DNA of 64,000 bases, from assembly GCF_947367035.1 (NCBI RefSeq), contig NZ_CANBCA010000009.1, positions 1-64,000 of the forward strand. Direction: 5' to 3'. The notes beneath the pieces are model-generated. The model was not told the origin of the DNA. It searched no databases and saw only the letters and a program-made list of their open reading frames with translations. The position numbers and the translations under genes were made by a program. This stretch comes from an uncultured Helicobacter sp. (GTDB taxonomy: Bacteria; Campylobacterota; Campylobacteria; Campylobacterales; Helicobacteraceae). Shown piece by piece: positions 30,913 through 39,101 of the stretch (positions are counted from its first letter, which is position 1; each line of letters starts with the position of its first letter).

Positions 30913-31448
30913 ATAAATATCTATTAGATACCAACTTCTTTTTGGATTCGAGTTTGAGATATTATCAAAATGATTTTTTCCAAGATTTTTGGAAATGGTT
31001 AAGACATTCTGCTCAAAAGCCATCTATAAAAACAATTAAAAAAGTAAAAGAAGAGTTGAACAGGAAAAATGATTTTATAAGTAATTTTATTAAAGAAATG
31101 TCGAAAGATTTTTTTATTGATGAAACAAAATATCTTGAAAACTATGCACAAGTGATTCAAGCCTCGCAAGATATGGATTTTAATCCAAGTGCCAAAGAAC
31201 AATTTGCACAAGCATACCGAGCAGATGCTTGGTTGCTTGCTGTTGCCCAAAGAGATAATTTCATTGTTGTAAGCAATGAAAAAATGCCCGATAAAAAAGA
31301 AAAGAAAAATATTAAAATACCAAGAATGTGTGATAAATTGGGCATAAAATGTATAGATATTTTTGATTTTATTAAAGAGCAGAAATTAGAATTTTGTATT
31401 AAAAATATGCCTCATATTCTAGAATATACGCTTTTTGACTTAAAATAA
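30909..31448 (+). CDS. DUF4411 PIN-like protein
   Basis: A 179-aa protein opening YLLDTNFFLDSSLRYY, the PIN-domain first strand with Asp7. The C-terminal half has the second acidic patch and strand (YRADAWLLAVAQRDNFIVVSNE), as in DUF4411 proteins. PIN domains are RNases, so this would be the toxin of the pair with the IrrE-like protein, translated by a 4-nt overlap. Its last codons end just before repeat copy 2. Toxin assignment is inference from family and context. Confidence 0.8.
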   Translation: MNKYLLDTNFFLDSSLRYYQNDFFQDFWKWLRHSAQKPSIKTIKKVKEELNRKNDFISNFIKEMSKDFFIDETKYLENYAQVIQASQDMDFNPSAKEQFAQAYRADAWLLAVAQRDNFIVVSNEKMPDKKEKKNIKIPRMCDKLGIKCIDIFDFIKEQKLEFCIKNMPHILEYTLFDLK

Positions 31449-31451
31449 TCT

Positions 31452-31573
31452 AAAGATTCCACCCTTGACACTTCCACTTTGCAATCCCACATTGATAAAT
31501 TAGTGTATAAGTCGTATAATCTTACCAATGAGGAGATACACATTATAGAATCCAAATAATGCTATAATGTTAG
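31452..31573 (+). repeat. Direct repeat copy 2 (truncated RM gene end plus promoter)
   Basis: Collinear with 29610-29731. It still encodes the RM C-terminus (LVYKSYNLTNEEIHII, then a TAA) and carries TATAAT at 31563-31568. It begins 3 nt after the DUF4411 stop, so the protease/PIN cassette sits between two copies of the RM gene end. Confidence 0.85.
31563..31568 (+). promoter_or_regulatory. -10 box within repeat copy 2
   Basis: TATAAT, 35 nt before the ATG of the 239-aa gene, in the second copy of the repeat. Confidence 0.5.
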
Positions 31574-31602
31574 AAAATAGAAATTATGGAGAATAGTGAT
31601 AA

Positions 31603-32322
31603 ATGAGAGTAATTAAAAGAGATTTTGTCAATCCAGATACCCCGTCTTACTGCGATAACAGAAAACTTACTTCGGGGAAAGCCTATTTTTTGCTTGATAG
31701 TGCTGGTAGGATTTTTAAAGCAGGAGAACAATGTGCTAAGCAACACAGCCAAACTGATTTAAGCTCTGTGCCTGATTTGACCACCTCCCTTCTTGTAAAT
31801 TCCACAAAAGACAAACACGATTATTCTTCTCGTTTAAACTCTAAACAACAAAAACTAGATAAAAAATCCCAAGCCTTAACTTATTTGCTTTTAAGAGAGG
31901 AAAAATTAAAAGAGTTGGGTTTTGAAAATATTTCATATAACACGCTCCAATCTTATTATCAAGAATATAAAAATAACTATGACTTATCCGAAGAAGCAGT
32001 AAATCATATTTATAATATTCTAAACTCCCCAAATATACCTAAAAAATTTTCTTTACTCAATCTTTCAACCTGCTATGCTTATTACTATAAAATGGAAAAA
32101 GCTTTGCAGTGCTTAAATCAAGAACAAAGTGTCTATATTGATAGCTTATTAAAATATTTAAAAAAAGATTATTCTCTTACAAAACCCCAAATTGATGGAT
32201 TAGCCAAATGGTTTGAACATATTAATTGTAAAGAAATAAAAGAAGCGAAGCTAAAAAATTTTATGTATGATAATTTTAAATATTATCACAAAACAGCTTT
32301 TGAACTTTTTATTTTAAAATAA
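31603..32322 (+). CDS. Hypothetical protein, 239 aa, in the accessory locus
   Basis: Not recognised. The N-terminal 50 residues (SYCDNRKLTSGKAYFLLDS, then GRIFKAGEQCAKQH) have a Cys...Gly-x-x-Cys-Ala-Lys pattern with Cys17 and Cys44 that recalls small zinc-binding treble-clef-like modules, but only two cysteines and a His are present. The rest is helical and Lys/Tyr-rich, with a heptad-like stretch around 60-90. The start ATG 31603 has GGAGAA upstream, with the repeat-borne promoter before it. It lies downstream of the protease/PIN cassette and may be a further cargo gene of the locus. Confidence 0.6.
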   Translation: MRVIKRDFVNPDTPSYCDNRKLTSGKAYFLLDSAGRIFKAGEQCAKQHSQTDLSSVPDLTTSLLVNSTKDKHDYSSRLNSKQQKLDKKSQALTYLLLREEKLKELGFENISYNTLQSYYQEYKNNYDLSEEAVNHIYNILNSPNIPKKFSLLNLSTCYAYYYKMEKALQCLNQEQSVYIDSLLKYLKKDYSLTKPQIDGLAKWFEHINCKEIKEAKLKNFMYDNFKYYHKTAFELFILK

Positions 32323-32346
32323 AATCCATAATATAGTTTTGAAAAT

Positions 32347-32415
32347 TTATAAAACTAACGATTTCACTTCCACAGAAAGCCCTAATGCGATTCCGTAAGG
32401 AACCGCAAGGATAAA
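32347..32415 (-). pseudogene. Short C-terminal remnant of a membrane-protein gene
   Basis: Read on the minus strand, 23 codons encode IFILAVPYGIALGLSVEVKS before a TAA at 32347-32349. No start codon exists; the sequence begins right after the ttdB stop. It looks like the tail of a deleted transporter. Too short for family assignment. Confidence 0.25.
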
Positions 32416-32419
32416 AATA

Positions 32420-32977
32420 CTAAATTTTCTTATAAGGAGCTTGTCCAACTTCGTAGTAATTATTGCCTGACGCATCAATAGCCACAATCGCAGGGAAGTT
32501 TTCTATTGTAAGCCGTGCAACCGCTTCAGGTCCTAACTCAGGATAAGCTAAGACTTCATATTTAGTGATACATTTTGAAATGAGTGCTGCCGCACCACCC
32601 ACAGCCACCATATATACAACGCCGTGCTTAACCATAGAATCTATGACTTCTTTGCTGCGATAGCCTTTACCAATCATTCCGTGAATGCCTTGCTCAATGA
32701 TTGTCGGTGTATATTTATCCATTCTCCCGCTTGTTGTAGGACCTGCGCTACCAATCGCATTGCCCGGCTTTGCAGGAGTGGGTCCAAGATAATAAATCGT
32801 CTCGCCACTCAAATCCACAGGGAGCTTTTCTCCACGCGCTAACGCTTCAGTTAAAGCTTTATGTGCCGCATCACGAGCGCATAAAATTGTGCCAGAGATT
32901 AGCACACTCTCCCCTGCTTTGAGGCTTTTTGCCACTTCTTTACTTATAGGTGCAGTGATTTTTTTTGGCTCTCCCAT
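32420..32977 (-). CDS. Class I fumarase / tartrate dehydratase-type beta subunit
   Basis: The small (185-aa) C-terminal domain subunit of two-subunit [4Fe-4S] hydro-lyases (fumarate hydratase class I, TtdB-like). It begins GEPKKITAPISKEVAKSL, with GPTTSGRMDKYTP and MIGKGYRSKEVIDSM as family signatures. ATG at 32977 is chosen over the earlier frame start at 32998 because AAGGAGG lies 5-6 nt upstream of it, overlapping the ttdA stop. It forms an operon with the alpha subunit, next to a dicarboxylate transporter, so fumarate/malate interconversion is the likely reaction. Confidence 0.9.
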   Translation of the reverse strand: MGEPKKITAPISKEVAKSLKAGESVLISGTILCARDAAHKALTEALARGEKLPVDLSGETIYYLGPTPAKPGNAIGSAGPTTSGRMDKYTPTIIEQGIHGMIGKGYRSKEVIDSMVKHGVVYMVAVGGAAALISKCITKYEVLAYPELGPEAVARLTIENFPAIVAIDASGNNYYEVGQAPYKKI

Positions 32978-32987
32978 TTTTTCCTCC

Positions 32988-33833
32988 TTAAAGCTCAATA
33001 TCAGCGTGTCGTGCGGCGTGGCAGTTGATATTTACTGCCACAGGAAGCCCAGCAATGTGTGTGGGATACCATTCCACATTGACTTTAAACGCAGTCGTAG
33101 TGCCACCTAATCCTTGTGGTCCTACGCCTGTTTGATTCGCAATTTCAAGCAATTCTTCTTCAAGCTTGGCATAGCGTGGGTCTTTATTTTTAGAATCTAT
33201 TTCGCGCACAGCCGCCTGTTTGGCTAAAATTGCTGCTTTTTCCATTGTCCCACCAATACCTACGCCAATCACCATAGGAGGACAAGCATTGGGACCTGCG
33301 AGTTTCACCGCTTCGGTAAAGACTTTTTTCACACCTTCAATGCCATCGGCTGGGACAAGCATTTTAAGCACACTTTTATTCTCGCTTCCAAAGCCTTTGG
33401 GGCAAACTTTTAAATGCAATTTATCGCCCTTGATTATTCGCGTATGAATGACTGCAGGAGAGTTATTTGTCGTATTTTTGCGCTCATAAAGTGGCTCTTC
33501 TACAACAGATTTACGCAAATAACCATTCGTATAGCCCTCTTTAATACCCTCATTAATGGCATCTTCAAGGTAGCCTCCTGTGATATGCACATCTTGCCCG
33601 ATTTCTACAAACACCACGGTCATACCTGTATCTTGGCAGATAGGCATCATATTGCTTTCCGCAATCTTGCCATTTTCAATGAGCGTATCTAGGATATTTT
33701 GTCCTAATGCAGACTTTTCACTTCCCTTTGCAGCACTAAAGGCGCGTTTAATATCGGGCGTTTGGATACAACACGCATTAATGGCAAGTTTAGCAACAGC
33801 AGATTTAATATCTTCATATCGCACTTCTCTCAT
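32988..33833 (-). CDS. Class I fumarase / tartrate dehydratase-type alpha subunit
   Basis: The 281-aa [4Fe-4S] subunit. The three cluster cysteines are in MPICQDTG, PNACPPMVIGVGIGG and INCHAARHAD. The N-terminus (REVRYEDIKSAVAKL) is typical. A strong AAGGAGGAAGT precedes the ATG. Two-subunit class I fumarase is oxygen-sensitive and suits a microaerophile. The order alpha-beta is as in ttdAB; fumarate hydratase is preferred to tartrate dehydratase because of the neighbouring Dcu transporter and central metabolism context. Confidence 0.92.
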   Translation of the reverse strand: MREVRYEDIKSAVAKLAINACCIQTPDIKRAFSAAKGSEKSALGQNILDTLIENGKIAESNMMPICQDTGMTVVFVEIGQDVHITGGYLEDAINEGIKEGYTNGYLRKSVVEEPLYERKNTTNNSPAVIHTRIIKGDKLHLKVCPKGFGSENKSVLKMLVPADGIEGVKKVFTEAVKLAGPNACPPMVIGVGIGGTMEKAAILAKQAAVREIDSKNKDPRYAKLEEELLEIANQTGVGPQGLGGTTTAFKVNVEWYPTHIAGLPVAVNINCHAARHADIEL

Positions 33834-34020
33834 TACTTCCTCCTTGTAGTTTGAATGAAATAGCTGATTTTACTCTACTCTATGTAAAAAACGCTTTAAG
33901 GATTCGTAAAATTTAAAAAGAGAATGTAAGAAGAATTTATCATTTGACAATTGCACATTTTAAGTTTAAACTACCCAAGTCTAAATCTTAGGCAGTTTAA
34001 ACATTGAATTAGTTTTTAAA

Positions 34021-35409
34021 TTAGCTCAAGTATCCTGCAAACATTGCAAAAAGATAACCAAATACACAAGAACTAAACACGCCAATCAATCCGGGTAAAA
34101 TGAAGCTATGATTGATAACAAATTTACCAATATGTGTTGTGCCAGAGCGGTCAAACTGAATCGTAGCCAAATCACTTGGATAAGTTGGCAAAATATAATA
34201 CCCATAGCACGCCGGAGCAAAAGCCACAATGATTGCAGGATGCACACCAATTCCTAAGGCAAGAGGCACGAAAGCAGCGATTGCAGCGGCTTGTGAATTA
34301 ACAAATTTTGAGATAAGCAAAAGCATAATCGCATAAGTCCAAGGATAATCTTGCACCACGCTCCCTAAAGCCGTTTTCATCATCGGTGTATGCACAGCAA
34401 ACATCGTATCTGCCATCCAAGAGATTCCAAATACTGCGACAAGTGCAATCATACCCGAGCGGAAAATTTCATTTTTACCGATTTTTCCTGCATCTACTTT
34501 GGTAAAAATGAGCAACGCAGAACCAGCTAAAAGCATAAACATTTGAATCGTATCTACCATACTCATCGGCTTGCTCGCACCTTTGATTGTGAAATGCGGA
34601 CGAAGTTCTGGAAACGCACCTAAAATCGCAACAATTGCGATTGCACCCAAGAAAATCCACATTGCTGCCCATTGGACACCGGGAAGTTTAACACCAAGCA
34701 AGGTTTTAGAATCTCCATAAACATATTTTCTAAATTCCTCGTCTTTTAATCTTTCTTGAAATTCCTCGTCTTTATCTAAGTCTTTGCCCCTAAACCAAGA
34801 GAAAATTCCTACAACCAATACACCACACAAAGTCGCTGGAATCGTGATTTTAAGTAAATCTACATATCCATCAAATCCTGATAAATGCGTTTGAGCGTTT
34901 AGCAAAAACGCGGTTAAAGAAACAACTGCCACAGAAACCGGGCTTGCGATGATTCCCATTTGAGAGGAAATAGAAGAAGCTGCCATAGGACGCTCTGGGC
35001 GGATTCCGTTCTTTATCGCAATATCATAAATGATGGGCATCATTGTATAAACAACGTGTCCTGTTCCACAGAGAATCGTTAAGAAACAAGTTACAAAAGG
35101 GGCTAGAATCGTTAGAAATCTTGGATTTCTCCTTAGGATTCTCTCAGCAATTTGTAGCATTACATCTAGTCCTCCACTTGCTTGTAAAGTCGCACTGGCT
35201 ACAACAACGGCTAAAATTGTAAGCATAACAGAAACTGCAGGTTTACCGGGTTGTACGCCGAATCCAAAAGCCAATACCAAAAGCCCAACCCCCCCCAGGA
35301 GACCAAGCGCGATTCCACCTTTCTTTGCACCATAAAATAGACAAATGAGAACGATAATGAGCTGAATTGCAAATTGCGTTCCCTCACTCAAGGACATTAA
35401 AAATTCCAT
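34021..35409 (-). CDS. Anaerobic C4-dicarboxylate transporter, Dcu family
   Basis: A 462-aa multi-pass membrane protein of the DcuA/DcuB family, exchanging fumarate for succinate or taking up aspartate/malate. Characteristic segments are [37 protein letters not shown] and [17 protein letters not shown], with the C-terminal [17 protein letters not shown]. DcuA versus DcuB cannot be decided by eye. Start ATG 35409 has GAAAGG upstream; a longer TTG start at 35424 is not supported. Fumarase genes follow on the same strand after 187 nt. Confidence 0.92.
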   Translation of the reverse strand: MEFLMSLSEGTQFAIQLIIVLICLFYGAKKGGIALGLLGGVGLLVLAFGFGVQPGKPAVSVMLTILAVVVASATLQASGGLDVMLQIAERILRRNPRFLTILAPFVTCFLTILCGTGHVVYTMMPIIYDIAIKNGIRPERPMAASSISSQMGIIASPVSVAVVSLTAFLLNAQTHLSGFDGYVDLLKITIPATLCGVLVVGIFSWFRGKDLDKDEEFQERLKDEEFRKYVYGDSKTLLGVKLPGVQWAAMWIFLGAIAIVAILGAFPELRPHFTIKGASKPMSMVDTIQMFMLLAGSALLIFTKVDAGKIGKNEIFRSGMIALVAVFGISWMADTMFAVHTPMMKTALGSVVQDYPWTYAIMLLLISKFVNSQAAAIAAFVPLALGIGVHPAIIVAFAPACYGYYILPTYPSDLATIQFDRSGTTHIGKFVINHSFILPGLIGVFSSCVFGYLFAMFAGYLS

Positions 35410-35541
35410 AACCAAACCTTTCAAAAAAATTTCAGTCGGAATCTTATTCCAAAAAAAATCAAAAGATTATTAAATAAGCTAAAACTATTGATTAAATTCA
35501 CCTCATTTTCTCAACAAAAACAAGTTTTGGATAAAAAATAT

Positions 35542-35555
35542 TTAACTTTTGTTAA
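35542..35555. promoter_or_regulatory. Crp/Fnr-type palindrome upstream of the Dcu gene
   Basis: A perfect TTAAC-N4-GTTAA palindrome, 133 bp upstream of the transporter start and about 400 bp from a Crp/Fnr regulator gene. The same consensus is known for the Campylobacter NssR regulator. Binding here is inference. Confidence 0.5.
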
Positions 35556-35654
35556 GTAAGTAAAATTACTTTTAGTAACTGCAAATCATTGTTTCATAAA
35601 TTCTTATTTGTAAAATATAGATTAAGCAAATCCATTTGGTTTGGCAAAACACTA

Positions 35655-35858
35655 TCAGGAGCAGAGGGGTTTCCCTAGCGGTTCTAGAGATATAAAAAGA
35701 GAAGTTTCAGAGTTTAAACTATAAGTTGCCCCTAATGAATTAGGTTCTTCAAAGTTTTGTCTGATTACATTTTGACTATGAACTTCTTGTAAAGATTTAA
35801 CTGCAAAAGTAAAGCTAATATTTGTGATACAAAGGAAAGTTAAGAGAATTTTTAGCAA
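35655..35858 (-). CDS. Small exported protein, 67 aa, unknown
   Basis: TTG start at 35858. The N-terminus LKILLTFLCITNISFTFAV is a signal peptide, with cleavage likely after TFA. The mature part is about 48 residues, Ser/Leu-rich with a single Cys near the end. A good TATAAA -10 box at 35885-35890 on the minus strand lies 27 nt upstream, making expression likely. It is divergent from the Crp/Fnr gene and shares its promoter element. It could also be the front end of a truncated gene. Confidence 0.5.
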   Translation of the reverse strand: MLKILLTFLCITNISFTFAVKSLQEVHSQNVIRQNFEEPNSLGATYSLNSETSLFISLEPLGKPLCS

Positions 35859-35884
35859 CTCTACGCCCTATTTTTATTTGTAAG

Positions 35885-35939
35885 GTTTATAGCCAATTGC
35901 GCTAATGCTAACTAGAATTTATTGAAAATTGGCTATAAT
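35885..35939. promoter_or_regulatory. Divergent promoters within an 11-bp inverted repeat
   Basis: TATAGCCAATT at 35888-35898 and its exact inverse AATTGGCTATA at 35927-35937 face outwards. The right copy forms the TATAAT (35934-35939) of the Crp/Fnr gene; the left, read on the minus strand, forms the TATAAA (35885-35890) of the small exported protein. Matched promoter sequence suggests shared control. Confidence 0.6.
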
Positions 35940-35960
35940 CAAAAACACAAAGGAAGCAAA

Positions 35961-36599
35961 TTGCACACAATATTTAAAGAACTAATGGAATCTTGGGGTG
36001 TCTCTAATGTAGATAAAGAAATCTATTTGCAGAGTGCCTATACAAAAAGCTTTCCCAAAAGTTATAAAATTTTTAGTGGTGAGCAAGAGTGTCGTGGGCT
36101 TGTGTTAATTTTAGATGGTGCTTTACGTAGTTTCATTGTTTCTCCAAATAATAAAGAAATCAACCTTTTTATTCTAAAAAGTGGAGAATTTTGTATTCTC
36201 TCTGCTTCGTGTGTGTTGAAAAATATTCGTTTTGATGTCAATTTGGAGTTTATCAAAACTTCCAATGTGTTGATCCTGCCAAGTAAAACCTTTAATGAAC
36301 TAAGTGCAAAATATCCTGTTGCCAAACAATTTCAAGCAGACCTTGTAAGCGAACGCTTAAGTCGTGTGGTTTTTTCTCTAAGCGCACTCGCTTTTGATTC
36401 TCTTGAATGTAGAGTTTTGGATTTTTTACATACCTATTTGCAACGTAATGGAATAAAGAAATCCAAAATACTTTATATCACACACGAGGAAATTGCCAAT
36501 GCATTAGGGAGCGCAAGAGAAGCAGTCTCTAGAGTGCTAAAAGACCTTGAAAAGCAAGGAAAATTAAAAACTAAACGCGGAGTAATCGAATTAGCTTAG
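35961..36599 (+). CDS. Crp/Fnr-family transcriptional regulator
   Basis: A 212-aa regulator: cyclic-nucleotide-like sensor domain (FPKSYKIFSGEQECRGLVL, then GEFCILSASCVLK with two cysteines in the effector region) and a C-terminal winged helix (THEEIANALGSAREAVSRVLKDLEKQGKL). It lacks the N-terminal Cys cluster of Fnr. The TTG start is chosen because TATAAT lies at 35934-35939 and AAAGGAAG at 35949-35956; any earlier start would precede the promoter. A TTAAC-N4-GTTAA site lies 400 bp upstream, beyond the divergent gene. Confidence 0.85.
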   Translation: MHTIFKELMESWGVSNVDKEIYLQSAYTKSFPKSYKIFSGEQECRGLVLILDGALRSFIVSPNNKEINLFILKSGEFCILSASCVLKNIRFDVNLEFIKTSNVLILPSKTFNELSAKYPVAKQFQADLVSERLSRVVFSLSALAFDSLECRVLDFLHTYLQRNGIKKSKILYITHEEIANALGSAREAVSRVLKDLEKQGKLKTKRGVIELA

Positions 36600-36616
36600 C
36601 AGTGAAGCATAAAATC

Positions 36617-37381
36617 CTAAATTCTTGTAAGCCAATAGGGGATATTTTTTTGCTCTTGTGCAACGCTTGTCTTATCGCCGTGTCCGGGTAAAACGAGCAT
36701 ATTTTCTTGGATCTCCATAAATTTCTTTAAACTTGCTCTCATCGCCTCACTTGAAGAATAAGGAAAATCGCTTCGTCCAATAGAGCGGTGAAAAATGAAA
36801 TCCCCGCTAAACATTAACTTATGTTCGGATAAAGGTATAGTGGTAGTTTGTGATTCTGAATTGGGTGTTGATTTAGAATCTCTATTGGCAAGTTTATGAT
36901 TAAGAACGATTGTGCTACAACCGGGAGTATGTCCGGGATAGCAAGAAAACTCTATCATAAAATGACCAAATTCATAGTAGTTTTGTCTCCCTAGATTACT
37001 TATATTTGAAGTTCTAGGAATTATCGTATCATTTTGTGTTCCTCCAACAAGAATAGTGGGAGTGGAGCTTGGTTGTCCTGTGCTAAAGCAATCCTGTATA
37101 AGCATAAAGGCGTCTTCAAGGGGGCAAAGGAGAGCAATCTTTTCAAAGTAAGAGGTTAGTTCTGCATTGCTCCACACGTGGTCAAAATGTCCGTGTGTAT
37201 TGAGAATTGCTAAGGGTTTTGTATCTTTTAATTCTTCTATCGCCCAAGTGTTTGCACCAATTCCTGGGTCTATGATTAAAGATTCTTTGGTTTGCTTATC
37301 TAGCGCCAAATAGCAGTTGGTTTGATATTCTCCAAAAGATTGGCATAAAATCTTAAAAAAATCATTTTCAACAAGAATCAT
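36617..37381 (-). CDS. Metallo-beta-lactamase fold hydrolase, glyoxalase II-like
   Basis: A 254-aa MBL-fold protein with the metal site HGHFDHVW (HxHxDH), the later His in CYPGHTPGCS, the bridging Asp in FSGDFIFHRSIGRSDFP, and the last His in LPGHGDKT. Such enzymes hydrolyse thioesters (hydroxyacylglutathione hydrolase-like). A Thr/Ser-rich insertion of roughly 25 residues (around 160-185, RDSKSTPNSESQTTTIPL) just before FSGD is unusual for the family. It starts convergent with the Crp/Fnr gene and has AAGGAAAA upstream. Confidence 0.85.
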   Translation of the reverse strand: MILVENDFFKILCQSFGEYQTNCYLALDKQTKESLIIDPGIGANTWAIEELKDTKPLAILNTHGHFDHVWSNAELTSYFEKIALLCPLEDAFMLIQDCFSTGQPSSTPTILVGGTQNDTIIPRTSNISNLGRQNYYEFGHFMIEFSCYPGHTPGCSTIVLNHKLANRDSKSTPNSESQTTTIPLSEHKLMFSGDFIFHRSIGRSDFPYSSSEAMRASLKKFMEIQENMLVLPGHGDKTSVAQEQKNIPYWLTRI

Positions 37382-37458
37382 TAATTTTCCTTAAATTTGT
37401 TAAATTTCTGTGAATCTTAACGCAAAATCGCTAAAATAATACCAAAAAAGGCAGACAA

Positions 37459-38565
37459 ATGGTGCAAAATTTTATGTTACCTAATGAGAGATTCTATCCC
37501 GCTGCTGAAGACTTCCGTGATTCTTTTGGGCGTGATAGAGATAGAATCATTCATAGTTCCTATTTTAGACGGTTAGAATACAAAACGCAAGTATTCATCA
37601 ATCATAGCGGGGATTATTTTCGCACACGCCTAACGCATTCACTTGAAGTTAGTCAAATTGCACGGACATTGGCGAAAAATTTAGGTTTAAATGAAAATCT
37701 TGCGGAAGCCATTGCCCTAGCACACGATTTGGGACATACGCCTTTTGGACACGCGGGGGGAGATGAGTTAGACAAAATGATGCGTCATTTTGGCTATCAT
37801 CACGGATTTGACCATAATTTTCAATCTTTTCGTGTCGTAACAAAACTAGAAAAACGTTATAAAGATTTTACAGGATTAAATCTTACTTTTGCTACTCTAG
37901 AAGGGATTTTAAAACATTCTTATCCTTATGATAAGCCATTTTTGAGTGAAAGATTAAAAGATTCGTTTTGCCTAGAGTTTCACCCAAGTCTTGAAGCAAT
38001 CCTTGTGGATTTGTCTGATGAAATCGCCTATATTAGCGCAGATATTGATGATGGTATTAAATATGGCTTGATTGATTTTGAAGCCCTTAAAGAAAGCGCA
38101 TTAGTGGCTAAAGCCGTAGAATTCGTGGAACAACAAGAGCAAGTGCAGCGTCAAGATTCTATTTTCCGACATCGTTTTATTTCACGACTGATTACAATCT
38201 TAGTGTATGATATTTTAGAAAACAATTCACCTATTTTACAAACTTCTCCGCAGTGCTTTGCTTATATGGCTAAAGAATCTCTGCCAATTTCTCATACTCA
38301 AGCAATGGGAGAGGAGATTAAAGAACTCAAGCAAATCCTTTTTACTCGTCTTTATCGGCACGAGGAAATTTCTAAAAAGATGTTTATGGGCAAACGTTGT
38401 GTGCGCAAACTTTATGATTGCCTAAACAATGAGATAAACTTACTCCCAAGAGATTTACAAGCAAGAATCCACAATGGCGAAAAAACTCATCGCGTATGTG
38501 CGGATTATATCGCCTCTATGACCGACCGCTATGCAATTGCTCTTTACCACGAATTGGGATTCTAA
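37459..38565 (+). CDS. dGTP triphosphohydrolase-like HD-domain protein
   Basis: A 368-aa HD-superfamily enzyme of the dGTPase family, which hydrolyses dNTPs to the nucleoside and triphosphate. The metal ligands are visible: the His in RLTHSLEVSQIAR, HD in AIALAHDLGHTPFGHAG, and the later Asp in VDLSDEIAYISADIDDG. The N-terminus FRDSFGRDRDRIIHSSYFRRL is typical of deoxyguanosinetriphosphate triphosphohydrolase-like proteins. Substrate range is unknown. Start ATG 37459 with a weak purine-rich site. Confidence 0.9.
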   Translation: MVQNFMLPNERFYPAAEDFRDSFGRDRDRIIHSSYFRRLEYKTQVFINHSGDYFRTRLTHSLEVSQIARTLAKNLGLNENLAEAIALAHDLGHTPFGHAGGDELDKMMRHFGYHHGFDHNFQSFRVVTKLEKRYKDFTGLNLTFATLEGILKHSYPYDKPFLSERLKDSFCLEFHPSLEAILVDLSDEIAYISADIDDGIKYGLIDFEALKESALVAKAVEFVEQQEQVQRQDSIFRHRFISRLITILVYDILENNSPILQTSPQCFAYMAKESLPISHTQAMGEEIKELKQILFTRLYRHEEISKKMFMGKRCVRKLYDCLNNEINLLPRDLQARIHNGEKTHRVCADYIASMTDRYAIALYHELGF

Positions 38566-39101
38566 TTGTATTTTCTTGTTGTGAATGCTAAAGAGAAAAG
38601 TTACAATATGTTGCGATTTTTTGCAGATTTTATGTATTATTGTAACAATTTCTATAACTCAAAACTTTTCTACAATTTATTTTTAGATTTTAGGACTTAC
38701 TAGCACTCTTTTTACACAAAGGATTAGACTTTATTTCTTTTATTACCGATGGAGCATTAATGAACAAAGTAAGAGAGTAAAAGTTTAAATTAAGAGGAGA
38801 TGAGCCCAAGTTGAAGCGACACTATTGCGAATTATTGGCAACAATACTTATGCTTATATGCGAAGAAAGAATTTTGCTAAATGTTGTGGGGATAGCAACT
38901 ATATTCCAGCTTATCATTGGATTCTGCTGAACAAAATCACTCTGAATTGTCAAATGATGAAAAGATTTTTCCAGAAAGTTCGTGCTAGAAATGCTAAATT
39001 ACAAAGAAATGCAGATAGAATCTCAAACTTTTATTATTAGTGGCAGTGATTTCCTAATACAAATCTTGCTTGAGGATTCTAAAGAAAGGGATTCTTGAAT
39101 T
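38566..39101. other. Gap with degenerate coding-like sequence
   Basis: A 536-bp stretch with no convincing intact gene. A 71-codon frame at 38825-39040 is basic with no recognisable domain. Another plus frame in the same stretch reads LLATILMLICEERILLNVVGI before a stop, and a third ends with QTFIISGSDFLIQILLEDSKE at 39098. These look like pieces of a decayed gene whose frames have shifted. No repeat of the REP family and no tRNA is seen. Confidence 0.4.

Noticed and set aside
33220-33692. Plus-strand frames over the fumarase alpha subunit
   Set aside because: The minus-strand gene is complete with Fe-S cysteines; the opposite frames have no family resemblance.
38566-39101. tRNA or ncRNA in the 536-bp gap before hemB
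   Set aside because: No cloverleaf, CCA end or conserved RNA motif is seen by eye; the sequence looks like degraded coding DNA.
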